A stretch of 64,000 nucleotides of DNA from Mycobacterium sp. Aquia_213 (lineage in GTDB: Bacteria > Actinomycetota > Actinomycetes > Mycobacteriales > Mycobacteriaceae). Made by a program: the position numbers and the translations under genes. The notes under the pieces were generated by a model. That model saw only the letters and a program-made list of their open reading frames with translations. It was not told the DNA's origin and searched no databases. How positions within the stretch are numbered: position 1 is the stretch's first letter; every line of letters begins with the position of its first letter. Of the stretch, positions 17,356 to 25,435 are shown one piece after another. The stretch lies in assembly GCF_026625985.1 (NCBI RefSeq), contig NZ_CP113116.1:5766001-5830000 (forward strand), written 5' to 3'.

Positions 17356-18048
17356 TCAGTGCGCGCCCACCAGCTGGGCCGGGCTCGACAGCGCCGCCTT
17401 GGCCTGGCGGCTGTCCTCGTCGGCCAGCACTTCGACCTGGCCGTCGCGGATGCCGTCGACGATTTGCCGTGCCACATCTCGCGGGTCGTTCTTCGGCACG
17501 TCGAACGCGGTGGTCATGTCGGTCTCGGTGTAGCTCAGGTGGACCGAGGTGACCAGCGTGTTCTGCTTCTCCAGCTCGATGCGCAGCGAGTTGGTCATCG
17601 ACCAGATGGCCGCCTTGGAGTCACCGTAGCCGCCGAAGCCGCCCACCCAGGCCAACACGGAGCTGATGTTGACCAGCGCCCCGCCGCCGTTTTCGGCCAG
17701 CACCGGCGCGAACGCCTGGGCCACCCGAAGCGCACCGAAGTAGTTGGTCTCGAACACCTCTCGAACCTCGTCGATGTCACTGGTGACCAGCTTGGGCGCA
17801 CCGAGGACGCCGGCGTTGTTGATCACGATGTCGGCATCCGAGGCCACAATCGCCAGTGCCGCAACCGAATCCGCCTTTGTAACGTCGAGCGCTACGCTGA
17901 CGACGCGAGGGTCGTCGCTGGGCTTGGGTGACCGCGCCGTGGCGTAGACCTTGGCCGCGCCCTGGCTCAGAAACTCGTCCACGATGGCCTTGCCGAGTCC
18001 GCGCTGTCCGCCGGTGACCACGACCGTCGATCCCTTGATGTTGACCAT
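17356..18048 (-). CDS. Short-chain dehydrogenase/reductase
   Basis: A 230-residue SDR that departs slightly from the classical motif, with TGGQRGLG instead of TGxxxGIG, then NNAGVL, NISSVLAW and an active site of YGDSK. The start at 18048 is supported by GGAG eight bases upstream; the longer open frame covers the divergent regulator and is rejected. It is divergent from the CGNR regulator across 85 bp and is its likely target. It is shorter than most SDRs (about 250) and has only a short tail. Confidence 0.88.
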   Translation of the reverse strand: MVNIKGSTVVVTGGQRGLGKAIVDEFLSQGAAKVYATARSPKPSDDPRVVSVALDVTKADSVAALAIVASDADIVINNAGVLGAPKLVTSDIDEVREVFETNYFGALRVAQAFAPVLAENGGGALVNISSVLAWVGGFGGYGDSKAAIWSMTNSLRIELEKQNTLVTSVHLSYTETDMTTAFDVPKNDPRDVARQIVDGIRDGQVEVLADEDSRQAKAALSSPAQLVGAH

Positions 18049-18098
18049 GATCCGTACTCCTTGACTTAGGTGAAATAGCTTTGCTTCTGTCACGGTAA

Positions 18099-18127
18099 TT
18101 GCTTGATGCGACATAGTCAAGTAGAAT
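18099..18127 (+). promoter_or_regulatory. Leaderless promoter with internal inverted repeat
   Basis: TTGCTT (18099-18104) and TAGAAT (18122-18127) are separated by exactly 17 bp. The expected transcription start falls on or next to the ATG at 18134, which has no ribosome binding site, so the CGNR mRNA is probably leaderless. Inside the spacer, CTTGA (18102-18106) and TCAAG (18117-18121) form an inverted repeat, a good place for autorepression or for control of the divergent SDR. Confidence 0.6.
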
Positions 18128-18133
18128 TTGGTT

Positions 18134-18754
18134 ATGTCTGAATGGCCTGCGTCACACCGCTTCGAACTCGCTACAGCGCCCGGCGGCCTTGGGTTTGTCC
18201 ACGACTTCCTGAACACGGCCGACGAGCCCGATCTCCTCGCCGACACCACGCTCGCGCAGGATTGGTTGGCCGGTGCGGTACCGACCTGGGCGGAGCTCCG
18301 CGGCGTTCCGGCCGAGCCGCCTGCCGTCACCGGCGCGGACCTACCGAAGCTTCGCGCTTTGCGCGCCACGATCGCGCAGCTGGTGCGCGGAGAAGCGCCG
18401 GGCACGGCCCCAATTTCCGCGTCGCTCGCGGTGTCCGAGAACGGTGAGGTCCGGCTGGAGCCCGCCGGCAGCGGGTGGCGCTGGCTGGCCTCGGCGCTCT
18501 GGGGGGAGATCCTGCTGAGCCAGCAGGCCGGCACCTGGCGACGACTAAAGCAATGCCACAACCACCCGTGCGAGTCGACGTTTTACGACCGTTCGAAGAA
18601 CAACAGTGGCGTGTGGTGCAGCGTGAAGACGTGCGGCAACGTCGCGAATCTGCGGGCCTCGCGGGCCCGCCGGCGCGAACGTGAGCGCGCCGCGGAAGAC
18701 GGCCGGCTCAGCCCAGCGCCGGGAGCAGGTGCAGCAGGACGCGCGCCGAACTGA
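18134..18754 (+). CDS. CGNR zinc-finger/ABATE-domain regulator
   Basis: A 206-residue protein with an N-terminal ABATE domain, thought to bind a stress ligand, and a C-terminal CGNR-type zinc finger (CHNHPCESTFYDRS then WCSVKTCGN). Four cysteines suitable for zinc are present. The signature reads CGNVANL rather than the usual CGNRAK. A basic tail rich in Arg follows. It is likely a transcription regulator of the divergent SDR. The start at 18134 agrees with a leaderless promoter. Its 3' end overlaps the converging mtn gene by 47 bp. Confidence 0.88.
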   Translation: MSEWPASHRFELATAPGGLGFVHDFLNTADEPDLLADTTLAQDWLAGAVPTWAELRGVPAEPPAVTGADLPKLRALRATIAQLVRGEAPGTAPISASLAVSENGEVRLEPAGSGWRWLASALWGEILLSQQAGTWRRLKQCHNHPCESTFYDRSKNNSGVWCSVKTCGNVANLRASRARRRERERAAEDGRLSPAPGAGAAGRAPN

Positions 18755-19463
18755 TCGCGACCTGCTCGACAAAGAGATTGAAATCGACGCCGGAGTCGGT
18801 GCCGGCCAGGTCGGATAGTGCACGGATCACCAGCCAGGGAATGCCGAATGCCTCGCAGACCTGCGCGAGCGCGCCGCCTTCCATTTCGATGGCGAGGCCG
18901 CCTAAGTCGTCGTGCAACCGGCTGCGGGTGGACTCGCAGTGCAGGTACTGGTCACCGGTCAAGACGGTGCCGTAGGTGATCGCCGGCGGGGTGCCGGTAC
19001 CGCCCGCCGCCGGGGGCAGCGCCGGAAGGGTGAATCCCTCCAGACGGCGTGTGACGCGATCGAAGAGTTCGGGTTCGACCGGGTAGCCGAAGCGCTCGGT
19101 CGGGTTGATGAACGGAACATGCCCCGGCTGATAAGGCGTTAGCCGCCCGTCCTCGATGAGCCCGAAGTCGTGCTGCGCCACCCGGTCGGCGATCACGATG
19201 TCACCGATGTGCAATCGCGGATCCAGTCCGCCCGCTACCCCGGTGAAAACAATTGTGTGGCAATGGAATCGGTCGGCCAGCAGCGTTGCCACCAGCCCCG
19301 TGTTGACCTTGCCCATGCCGGCCGCGGCCAGCACCACCCGGTGCGCATCGAGTTCGCCGGTCTCGAACGTGGTCTGTGCGATCTGTTCGCGCTGCGCTTC
19401 CGACATGATGCTGCGCAGATAGGCCCACTCTTGCGGGATTGCGCAAATGACGCCGATCGTCAC
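18708..19463 (-). CDS. mtn: 5'-methylthioadenosine/S-adenosylhomocysteine nucleosidase
   Basis: A 251-residue nucleoside phosphorylase-fold enzyme that cleaves MTA and SAH to adenine and the thioribose. It has IGVICAIPQEWAYL at the N-terminus, GVAGGLDPRLHIGDIVIADR in the core, the IEMEGGALAQVCEAFGIP substrate loop and the catalytic aspartate in RALSDLAG. It resembles Rv0091. An insertion of about 15 Gly/Pro/Ala-rich residues (PPAAGGTGTPP) is seen in the middle. The start is GTG at 19463 after GGGAG. A DUF2127 gene like Rv0090 lies nearby, echoing M. tuberculosis gene content. Confidence 0.92.
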   Translation of the reverse strand: MTIGVICAIPQEWAYLRSIMSEAQREQIAQTTFETGELDAHRVVLAAAGMGKVNTGLVATLLADRFHCHTIVFTGVAGGLDPRLHIGDIVIADRVAQHDFGLIEDGRLTPYQPGHVPFINPTERFGYPVEPELFDRVTRRLEGFTLPALPPAAGGTGTPPAITYGTVLTGDQYLHCESTRSRLHDDLGGLAIEMEGGALAQVCEAFGIPWLVIRALSDLAGTDSGVDFNLFVEQVAISSARVLLHLLPALG

Positions 19464-20081
19464 CGCGATCCGCTCCCGCGCAACTCGAACTCCAATCGCC
19501 GCGCACCGGCCCTGGTACCGCCGGCGATTGTATCGACCCGGTCAGGGGGTCAGCAGCGCTCCGCACCTCGGCGCATGACGCGCGAGTCATCTCCCTGCCC
19601 GCGCGACTTGCTTCTGCGCACAAGGTTCAGCGCGTCACAGGCGCGCGCTTTGATCGGGGCAACTACGTCAAGGTTGGTAGCGCTCTGGTTGATCAAGGTC
19701 TGCAGTGTTGGCACAGTCTCGACCCCTCCTCCACCGGCCTAGTCAGCCGACTCGTCAATTTCACCGCGGCTGTTTTACAAGTGTGCAGCAAGCGGGTAAA
19801 CGCAGTGCTAATGCGGTTTGTGGCGTGGCGCACATTCCCGGGCGCGCTGTCCCGTCGACCACTTCCGCGGACCGCCCTGACCAGGGCTAATCCGGTTGAT
19901 GCCCAGAAATCGCGGCGCCCGGCACACCCACGGCATCGTGGTACGCCGACGACACAAGGTTGGATTCACGCTGGCGAAAATGCTGCTGCCACAAGGGAAA
20001 TCCCCTAAGCCCAACGCTGGACGGTTCCAGTGTGCCACATGCGGGGCCGCCGCGTTGCGAACGGACTGTTAGGTTGCCTAT
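19464..20081. other. 618-bp intergenic region without a convincing gene
   Basis: No recognisable gene, tRNA or repeat was found between mtn and the thioesterase gene. A stop-free + frame runs for about 450 bp to 20008, but it has no upstream ATG, GTG or TTG and lacks the strong third-position GC bias of its neighbours. A 57-codon + ORF at 19899-20072 ends with a CATCG cysteine pair and a final cysteine just before the thioesterase gene, but has no ribosome binding site. The mtn and thioesterase promoters must lie here. Confidence 0.5.
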
Positions 20082-20687
20082 ATGTCTGACGAGATGCTCT
20101 GCATTGACTATCGCCGGCTCGAATCGGTTTACGGTCCGCTGGCCGAGTCAATCCGGCGACTCGTCGACCTCAGCATCAGGACCGAAGCCGATCCCTCGAC
20201 CGTCGCGGCTGCCAAGGCCAAAATCGACAGTGCCGCAGACGAATTGAGCTCCTCGGCGCGGCCGGGACCCTTCGGTGTACAGGTGACACCGGACGGCGAG
20301 ACCATCGCATGGGGCAACGCGGTGGTCGGTCTGCGCAACCCGGTCGCCCCACCGCTGGTGCTCCATCACGAAGCCGACGGACTGGTGTGGTCCGAGTTCA
20401 CCCTCGGCGCGGCATACGAAGGCCCGCCGGAGCACGCTCACGGCGGGGTGTCTGCCCTGATCCTCGACCACGTGCTGGGCGCGACGGCCCACAAGCTGGG
20501 TCGGCCTGCCTACACCGGCACCCTGACCTTGCGTTACCGGCGCCGTACGGCGCTGGGGCGTCCCTTGCGGGCCGAAGCGCACATTGACCGCATCGAAGGG
20601 GTCAAGACGTTCTCCGTCGGTCATATCGCCGACGAGGACGGCGTCACCGTGGCGGCCGAGGGCATTTTCATCAGCCCAAAGACGTGA
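20082..20687 (+). CDS. PaaI-type hotdog-fold thioesterase
   Basis: A 201-residue protein with a hotdog domain in its C-terminal two thirds. The HGGVSALILDHVLG segment near residue 120 is the PaaI/acyl-CoA thioesterase active-site helix, and LTLRYRRRTALGRPLRAEA is the following strand pair. It is likely to hydrolyse an acyl-CoA in the cytosol. The first 65 residues form a helical extension common in mycobacterial members. It converges on the DUF2127 gene with a 3-bp gap. Confidence 0.88.
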   Translation: MSDEMLCIDYRRLESVYGPLAESIRRLVDLSIRTEADPSTVAAAKAKIDSAADELSSSARPGPFGVQVTPDGETIAWGNAVVGLRNPVAPPLVLHHEADGLVWSEFTLGAAYEGPPEHAHGGVSALILDHVLGATAHKLGRPAYTGTLTLRYRRRTALGRPLRAEAHIDRIEGVKTFSVGHIADEDGVTVAAEGIFISPKT

Positions 20688-20690
20688 CCG

Positions 20691-21455
20691 TCAGGTCGTC
20701 ATAGCGGCCCGCTCGACGTCGAGCAGCTGCTCGCCGCGTCGCTCCTCGTCGTAGGCCTTGCGGCCGCCACGCGCGCCGAACAGCCGTTTGGAGACCACTA
20801 GGTAGATCACCGCCAGGATGTTGATGCTGAACGTAACCAGGCGCGTCATCGTGATGCCCTTGGCCAGGTCATGGATCTCCAACGGCAGGAACACCGCGGT
20901 GGCGATCACCGCGAAATATTCGCCCCAGCGCTTGAGTAACCACAGGCCGACAGCCTCGAGCACCTCGATCAAGGCGTAGGCGGTCAGCATCAGGGTCAGC
21001 AGCGCCAACGTGGAGGGTTTGGCGGCCAGCGCCTTTTCCAGCTCGTGCACGAGCGTCATTTGGTCGACCTTGAATCCGGCGGCCCGCAAGATCGGCAGGT
21101 CGCGATCGAGGGTGGCCTGGATGGATCCCCGTGCACCGCGAAACGTCCACACCGCGTACGCCGCGAGCGCGATCACCACCGCCCGGAACACGCGCTCGAC
21201 CGCGAGCGCACGAATGATGATGGCTTGCCGTAAGGCCTTGCCGCGCATGATCATCGGGGCGTCTTCAGCGTGACCTCGGCCATGCGGCTCGCCGATGACG
21301 AATTCCCCGCAGCGGAGGCAGCGCCAGACCTCGCCGAGTCCGGTGGTGCCGCTGAGCCGGTCGGCCAGTCGCTGTTCTTCGGGCGCGTAGGTGACGTGGC
21401 CTGCGAGCGCGCAGGTGACTAGCTCCCACCGGTTGATGCCGCGATCTTTGCGCAT
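20691..21455 (-). CDS. DUF2127 family membrane protein
   Basis: A 254-residue membrane protein resembling Rv0090. The N-terminal cytosolic part has a lone CxxC (WRCLRCGEFVIGEPHGRGH) that could bind metal with the nearby histidines. Four hydrophobic segments follow, near residues 90-105, 150-170, 180-200 and 215-230. The start ATG is at 21455. The function is unknown. Its proximity to mtn matches the order of related genes in M. tuberculosis, which supports the assignment. Confidence 0.85.
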   Translation of the reverse strand: MRKDRGINRWELVTCALAGHVTYAPEEQRLADRLSGTTGLGEVWRCLRCGEFVIGEPHGRGHAEDAPMIMRGKALRQAIIIRALAVERVFRAVVIALAAYAVWTFRGARGSIQATLDRDLPILRAAGFKVDQMTLVHELEKALAAKPSTLALLTLMLTAYALIEVLEAVGLWLLKRWGEYFAVIATAVFLPLEIHDLAKGITMTRLVTFSINILAVIYLVVSKRLFGARGGRKAYDEERRGEQLLDVERAAMTT

Positions 21456-21503
21456 GGACGATCATTCAACGCGGGCAGCAAACGATGCAAGAGGGCGCGC
21501 GGG

Positions 21504-22910
21504 TCAGAACCGCGGCCGGCTGCGCGGACGCTGCGGCACCGCGCTCACCGCGCCCAACAGTCCGGTGAGCTCGCCGATGGCGATCTCGTCGATATGTTCG
21601 ACGGCAGCGACGATGTCGGCCCGCAGCAACTCGTCGCAGAACGGCTCGGCAAGCCATCCGAACTTGTCCACCACCCGGTCCCACGTCATCGGCCGGGTTG
21701 GTGATCCCTCGTAATCGCTTTCTTCGCGCGCGAATTCCCGTCCATCGCGGGTGCGGACATACACCCGCGTCGCGGTACGTTGCGGATAGTCCGCGGTGAG
21801 GTCGGCCGCGGCGACGACGTCGACGCGAGCCAGCAACTCCTGGACATCGCTGCGCAGCACACGTTCGTTCTCCAGCTGTTCGGGGCCCACTCCACCGTCG
21901 AGCAGCGCAACGGCGCTGAGGTACTTGAGGTTGTAGTCGGCCTGTTCTTTGGTCTGCGGATGGTCTTTGGCGCCGTAGGCTCCCCCACCGGCGATGTCGT
22001 ACGCGGTCTGAAAGACTTCGACGGTCACCCGCGCGACGTCGTCGCCGCGCAGATTGTTGTCCGTCCGAATCGCCAAGAGCGCGTCGATGATGGCCTGTCC
22101 GTGGATCAGTGCGCAGTACTGCTTGAGGTAGGTCTGTTCGACCGCCGTGAGTCCGCGGTCGGCGGTGTTGAAATCGATTGGCTGATCGAAGAGTTGGACC
22201 AGCCCGTGCGGGCCTTCGAACAACGACCTGGGCCCGGTGATCCCACGGCCGGTCAATATCGTCGTGTACACCGCGCGCATGCCGGTGATGGCCGGGGAAA
22301 TGCCTTTCCAGTTCGAAACCGGCTCGGCGTGGACCGCGGCGACCGAGACGTTGTCGGCCGCCGCCGCCGCGATCGCGTGCGCGGTGCGCTCGGCGTCCAG
22401 CCCGAGTAACTTCGCAGATCCGGCCGCAACCGACATCGCCAGCTGCAGCGCGTGGTTGAGGCCGCGCGCCATCACGGGAACCTGTGCGCTGAAACGACAT
22501 TGGACCTCGTAGGCGACCGCGAGAGCGAGCAGGAAATCGGCGCCGGTGGCATTGACGTACTCGGCCATCGCCAGGACGGCACCGAAGTTGTCGGCCGGGT
22601 GACATAGGCCGCCGACCGTCAGGTACGTGTCGAGCAGGTCGGGATAGCGCACCAGCACCGCGTTGAAAAATGCGGCCTGATCCACCGAGGCCCGGCCACC
22701 ACCGACGAGCGTCGCCGAGGCGCTGCCGCTGAACTGTCCGGTGTGCTCCCGGATCGTCGCGATGAGTTCACCGTCGAGTGAACCGACGGCGCAGGCAATG
22801 CTGTCCAGCACGTTGCGTTTCAGCAGCGCCCGTGGGTGCGCACTCAGGTCCGACGGCTCGGCACCGACGACGAATCCTGCGAGATCGTCCACAACATACT
22901 GATGTGCCAT
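21504..22910 (-). CDS. MmgE/PrpD family protein
   Basis: A 468-residue protein of the MmgE/PrpD family, which includes 2-methylcitrate dehydratase and related hydratases. The N-terminal helical domain carries LDSIACAVGS, CHPADNFGAVLA and HAEPVSNWKG; the smaller C-terminal lid follows near residue 270. The start at 22910 is set by GGAGGGCG upstream, so the longer open frame is rejected. It is followed upstream by the iclR gene on the same strand and, beyond, by a divergent ADH-SnoaL-SDR operon. The substrate is unlikely to be 2-methylcitrate, given the lack of prpC nearby. Confidence 0.88.
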   Translation of the reverse strand: MAHQYVVDDLAGFVVGAEPSDLSAHPRALLKRNVLDSIACAVGSLDGELIATIREHTGQFSGSASATLVGGGRASVDQAAFFNAVLVRYPDLLDTYLTVGGLCHPADNFGAVLAMAEYVNATGADFLLALAVAYEVQCRFSAQVPVMARGLNHALQLAMSVAAGSAKLLGLDAERTAHAIAAAAADNVSVAAVHAEPVSNWKGISPAITGMRAVYTTILTGRGITGPRSLFEGPHGLVQLFDQPIDFNTADRGLTAVEQTYLKQYCALIHGQAIIDALLAIRTDNNLRGDDVARVTVEVFQTAYDIAGGGAYGAKDHPQTKEQADYNLKYLSAVALLDGGVGPEQLENERVLRSDVQELLARVDVVAAADLTADYPQRTATRVYVRTRDGREFAREESDYEGSPTRPMTWDRVVDKFGWLAEPFCDELLRADIVAAVEHIDEIAIGELTGLLGAVSAVPQRPRSRPRF

Positions 22911-22941
22911 CGCTTTTCGCCCTCCGCCGCCACCTGAGACC

Positions 22942-23913
22942 TTAGGCCCGGCGGCGACGCGCGCCGGTGTGCTCCTCGAGGTCCACCACCGGCGGGTGCT
23001 GCTGGGCTTCGCTGATCGTCGTCGTTTCCGCGGTGAGCTTGTTTCCGATGACCTGGATCTGCCGCGAGCTGAGCGGAGACAGCGGGTGCACGGCAAGCAT
23101 CATGGCGACTTGGCCGCGGCGGTCGAAAACCGGTGCGGCGATGGTCACCACGGGCTGTTTGCGGCGACCGGGGTTGTCGTCCGACAAGAACCCGATGGTG
23201 GTGAACTCGACGAGCAGTTGGTCCAGAATGTGCCGGACCGGGGTCGGCATTTCGTTGCTGTCCAACGTGCCGACCACCTGGACGGCCTGAGCCAGCGCGG
23301 GCGTTGTCCAGTCGACGTCGAACCCACGCTCGCGGGTATGCGCGAGGATGCGTTCCAGCCGCTGGATGCGATCGGCATTGCTGCCCGTGCCGCGACGAAT
23401 CCACGCGCGCTGCTCTTCGTCGGTGTCCCAAGCGGCGAAAGCGACGCCGAACGGCGGCGCGTACGGGATGCGATCGCCGGGTATCCCCGCGGGCTGGGTG
23501 GCGGGATCGCCTTCGAAAGCGGTGACTACCAACGAATCGCCGAACCGCTCGACCACCGAACCGGCGTAGCCGACCTCGCGGGAAAGTCGCAGCGCCGCCG
23601 AACGTGCGGCGTGCGCCAACGGCCGAGCGGTGTCCATCCGCGCCGCCACCACGGCGAGCGCCGGTCCCAGCGAGAAGGTCTTCGCGACGGGGTCCCGGCT
23701 GGCCCAACCACGATCGCACAGCGTCTTCAGGATCGCGTGCACCGTCCCCTGCGTCAGGTCGAGCTCGCGCACGATGTCGGAGAAGCGCATCCGCGTGTTT
23801 CCGGACCGCGCCAGCAACTCGACAACGTCGAGTACCCGCGCGGTCGGCGCCGAGGTGGATCCGCGAATGGCTTGACTCCTTTGAGACCGGGTTCCTACAG
23901 TTATAGCGAACAT
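22942..23913 (-). CDS. IclR family transcription regulator
   Basis: An IclR protein. The winged-helix domain is seen in RVLDVVELLARSGNTRMRFS and LDLTQGTVHAILKTLCDRGW, and the effector domain follows. The ATG at 23913 gives 323 residues but lies upstream of the likely promoter -10. An AAAGGAG at 23876-23882 sits seven bases before an ATT codon at 23868, which would give 308 residues and begin just before the DNA-binding domain. The true start is therefore open. It is followed by the MmgE/PrpD gene 31 bp downstream and is divergent from the ADH operon, its likely target. Confidence 0.88.
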   Translation of the reverse strand: MFAITVGTRSQRSQAIRGSTSAPTARVLDVVELLARSGNTRMRFSDIVRELDLTQGTVHAILKTLCDRGWASRDPVAKTFSLGPALAVVAARMDTARPLAHAARSAALRLSREVGYAGSVVERFGDSLVVTAFEGDPATQPAGIPGDRIPYAPPFGVAFAAWDTDEEQRAWIRRGTGSNADRIQRLERILAHTRERGFDVDWTTPALAQAVQVVGTLDSNEMPTPVRHILDQLLVEFTTIGFLSDDNPGRRKQPVVTIAAPVFDRRGQVAMMLAVHPLSPLSSRQIQVIGNKLTAETTTISEAQQHPPVVDLEEHTGARRRRA

Positions 23914-23939
23914 TCGACAGATTAACTCGATTATTCGAG
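23900..23939. promoter_or_regulatory. iclR promoter and two inverted repeats
   Basis: On the minus strand a TATAAC -10 is at 23905-23900. Two palindromes lie at or just upstream of it: CGAACATTCG at 23907-23916, with CGAA/TTCG arms, and CTCGATTATTCGAG at 23926-23939, with 5-bp arms and a 4-nt centre. They occupy the space between the divergent iclR and ADH genes and are the best candidates for IclR binding. No strong -35 is seen. Confidence 0.5.
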
Positions 23940-23956
23940 AAAATGAGGCAGACGCT

Positions 23957-25009
23957 TTGCGTGCTGTGGTTTTGAGAGACGGTCGGCTGACGGTCCGCGA
24001 GACGGCCGACCCCGAGCCCGGGACGGGTGAGCTGCTGCTGCGCACGCTGAGCACCGCGATCTGTGCCTCGGATGTGCACTTCATGGACCACCCTGAACTC
24101 GCCATCGACGACCCGACCGGACGTTCGCTGTACGACACGGATCGCGACATCGTGCTCGGCCACGAATTCGTCGGCGAGGTCATCGGACATGGACCCGGCT
24201 GCTCGGACCAGTTCGCCGTGGGCACCCGGGTGACCTCGATACCGATACGCCTGGTGGATGGCGGGGCCGGCGGGGTGCGGATCATCGGCCAGCACCCCGA
24301 AGCGCAGGGGAGTTTCGGTGAGCTGCTGGTGATTTCGGAGGCGGCCGCGAAAGCCGTCGCCGGTGACATTGGCAGCGACGCCATCGCGGTGGTCGATGCC
24401 TTCGCGGTCGGCGAGTTCTACGTGCGCTCGGCAGACATCCAAGCGGGCGAGATCGCCATCGTCATCGGCGCGGGGGCGATCGGCCTCTCGGCCGTCGCCG
24501 CCTTGGCATCCCGCGGCATCGAGCCGATCATCGTGGCGGACTACAAGGCCGATCGGCGCGCACTGGCCCGAGACAGCTTCGGCGCGCACGTCGTCGTCGA
24601 TCCCGCGGAGAAATCGCCGTTCGACGCCTTCAGAGATGTTCGTGCCGAGCGTGGATTGCCCGGCCCCGCAGTCGTATTCGAGTGCGTCGGTGCCGCGGGC
24701 CTGATCCAGAATATTGTCGAATCCGCCGAAATGCTGACTCGTATCTACTGTGCGGGCGGCTGGTACACCGGGGATACCCTGGACATCACCACCGCGACCC
24801 GCCAGGGCGTCACGATCCAATTCGGCGGCGGACCGCACCCCCAGGATTGGTACGGAACGCTCGATGCCATCGCCTCGGGGGAGCTGGATCCGCTTCCCAG
24901 CGTCGGGAAGGTGATCGGCCTCGACGAGGTTCCCGACGCGCTCGATCTCGCCCGCCGATCCGACGGGCCACCGCGCATCGTGGTCCACCCGAACGGAGAC
25001 ATCGCATGA
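23957..25009 (+). CDS. Zinc-type alcohol dehydrogenase (MDR family)
   Basis: A 350-residue medium-chain dehydrogenase/reductase. Catalytic zinc ligands appear as Cys36 (ICASDVH) and His69-Glu70 in LGHEFVGEV. The NAD-binding GAGAIGLSAV is near residue 176. The four-cysteine structural zinc loop is absent, with GGAGGVRIIG in its place. The start is TTG at 23957, with GAGG nine bases upstream. It begins a three-gene operon, overlapping the SnoaL-like gene by four bases (ATGA). It probably oxidises an alcohol in the pathway shared with the divergent MmgE/PrpD protein. Confidence 0.9.
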   Translation: MRAVVLRDGRLTVRETADPEPGTGELLLRTLSTAICASDVHFMDHPELAIDDPTGRSLYDTDRDIVLGHEFVGEVIGHGPGCSDQFAVGTRVTSIPIRLVDGGAGGVRIIGQHPEAQGSFGELLVISEAAAKAVAGDIGSDAIAVVDAFAVGEFYVRSADIQAGEIAIVIGAGAIGLSAVAALASRGIEPIIVADYKADRRALARDSFGAHVVVDPAEKSPFDAFRDVRAERGLPGPAVVFECVGAAGLIQNIVESAEMLTRIYCAGGWYTGDTLDITTATRQGVTIQFGGGPHPQDWYGTLDAIASGELDPLPSVGKVIGLDEVPDALDLARRSDGPPRIVVHPNGDIA

Positions 25010-25431
25010 CCGAACGAGAAGACCGGCAGGACATCTCCGATCTGCTGGTGCGCTACGCCACCGGGATCGATCGTCGCGACTGGCCCTTGTTCCGCACCCT
25101 GTTCAGCGACGATTGCGAACTCGACTACGGCGAGATCGGCACCTGGCGTGGCGTGGACGAAGTCACCGACTTCATGGACAAGACGCACGCGATGGCGGGT
25201 CATACCCTGCACCGCTTATCCAATCAGGCCATCACCCTCGATGGCGACAAAGCAACGGCGCGAACCTATATCGACGCGGTCATCATGATGGGCGACAACC
25301 AATCCGGCGTCAACGCCTGGGGCTTCTACGACGACGAGATCGTCCGGACCGCCGATGGCTGGCGCATCGCGCGACGGCGCTTCACCCAGGTGCGCATCAC
25401 GGCATTCGGGCCAATGACGGAGCAGGGGTGA
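25006..25431 (+). CDS. SnoaL-like (NTF2-fold) protein
   Basis: A 141-residue single-domain protein of the SnoaL-like/NTF2 superfamily. The ISDLLVRYATGIDRRDWPLF start, a DCELDYGEIGTW strand and the DGWRIARRRFTQVRI end are typical. Such proteins act as small-molecule isomerases, dehydratases or ligand-binding partners. The longer in-frame ORF starting inside the ADH gene is rejected because ATG at 25006 overlaps the ADH stop by four bases. The role here is inferred from the operon only. Confidence 0.88.
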   Translation: MTEREDRQDISDLLVRYATGIDRRDWPLFRTLFSDDCELDYGEIGTWRGVDEVTDFMDKTHAMAGHTLHRLSNQAITLDGDKATARTYIDAVIMMGDNQSGVNAWGFYDDEIVRTADGWRIARRRFTQVRITAFGPMTEQG

Positions 25432-25435
25432 ATCG

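Noticed and set aside
19899..20072. 57-codon ORF with a CATCG motif
   Set aside because: No ribosome binding site, and no recognised similarity; kept only as a note in the intergenic region.
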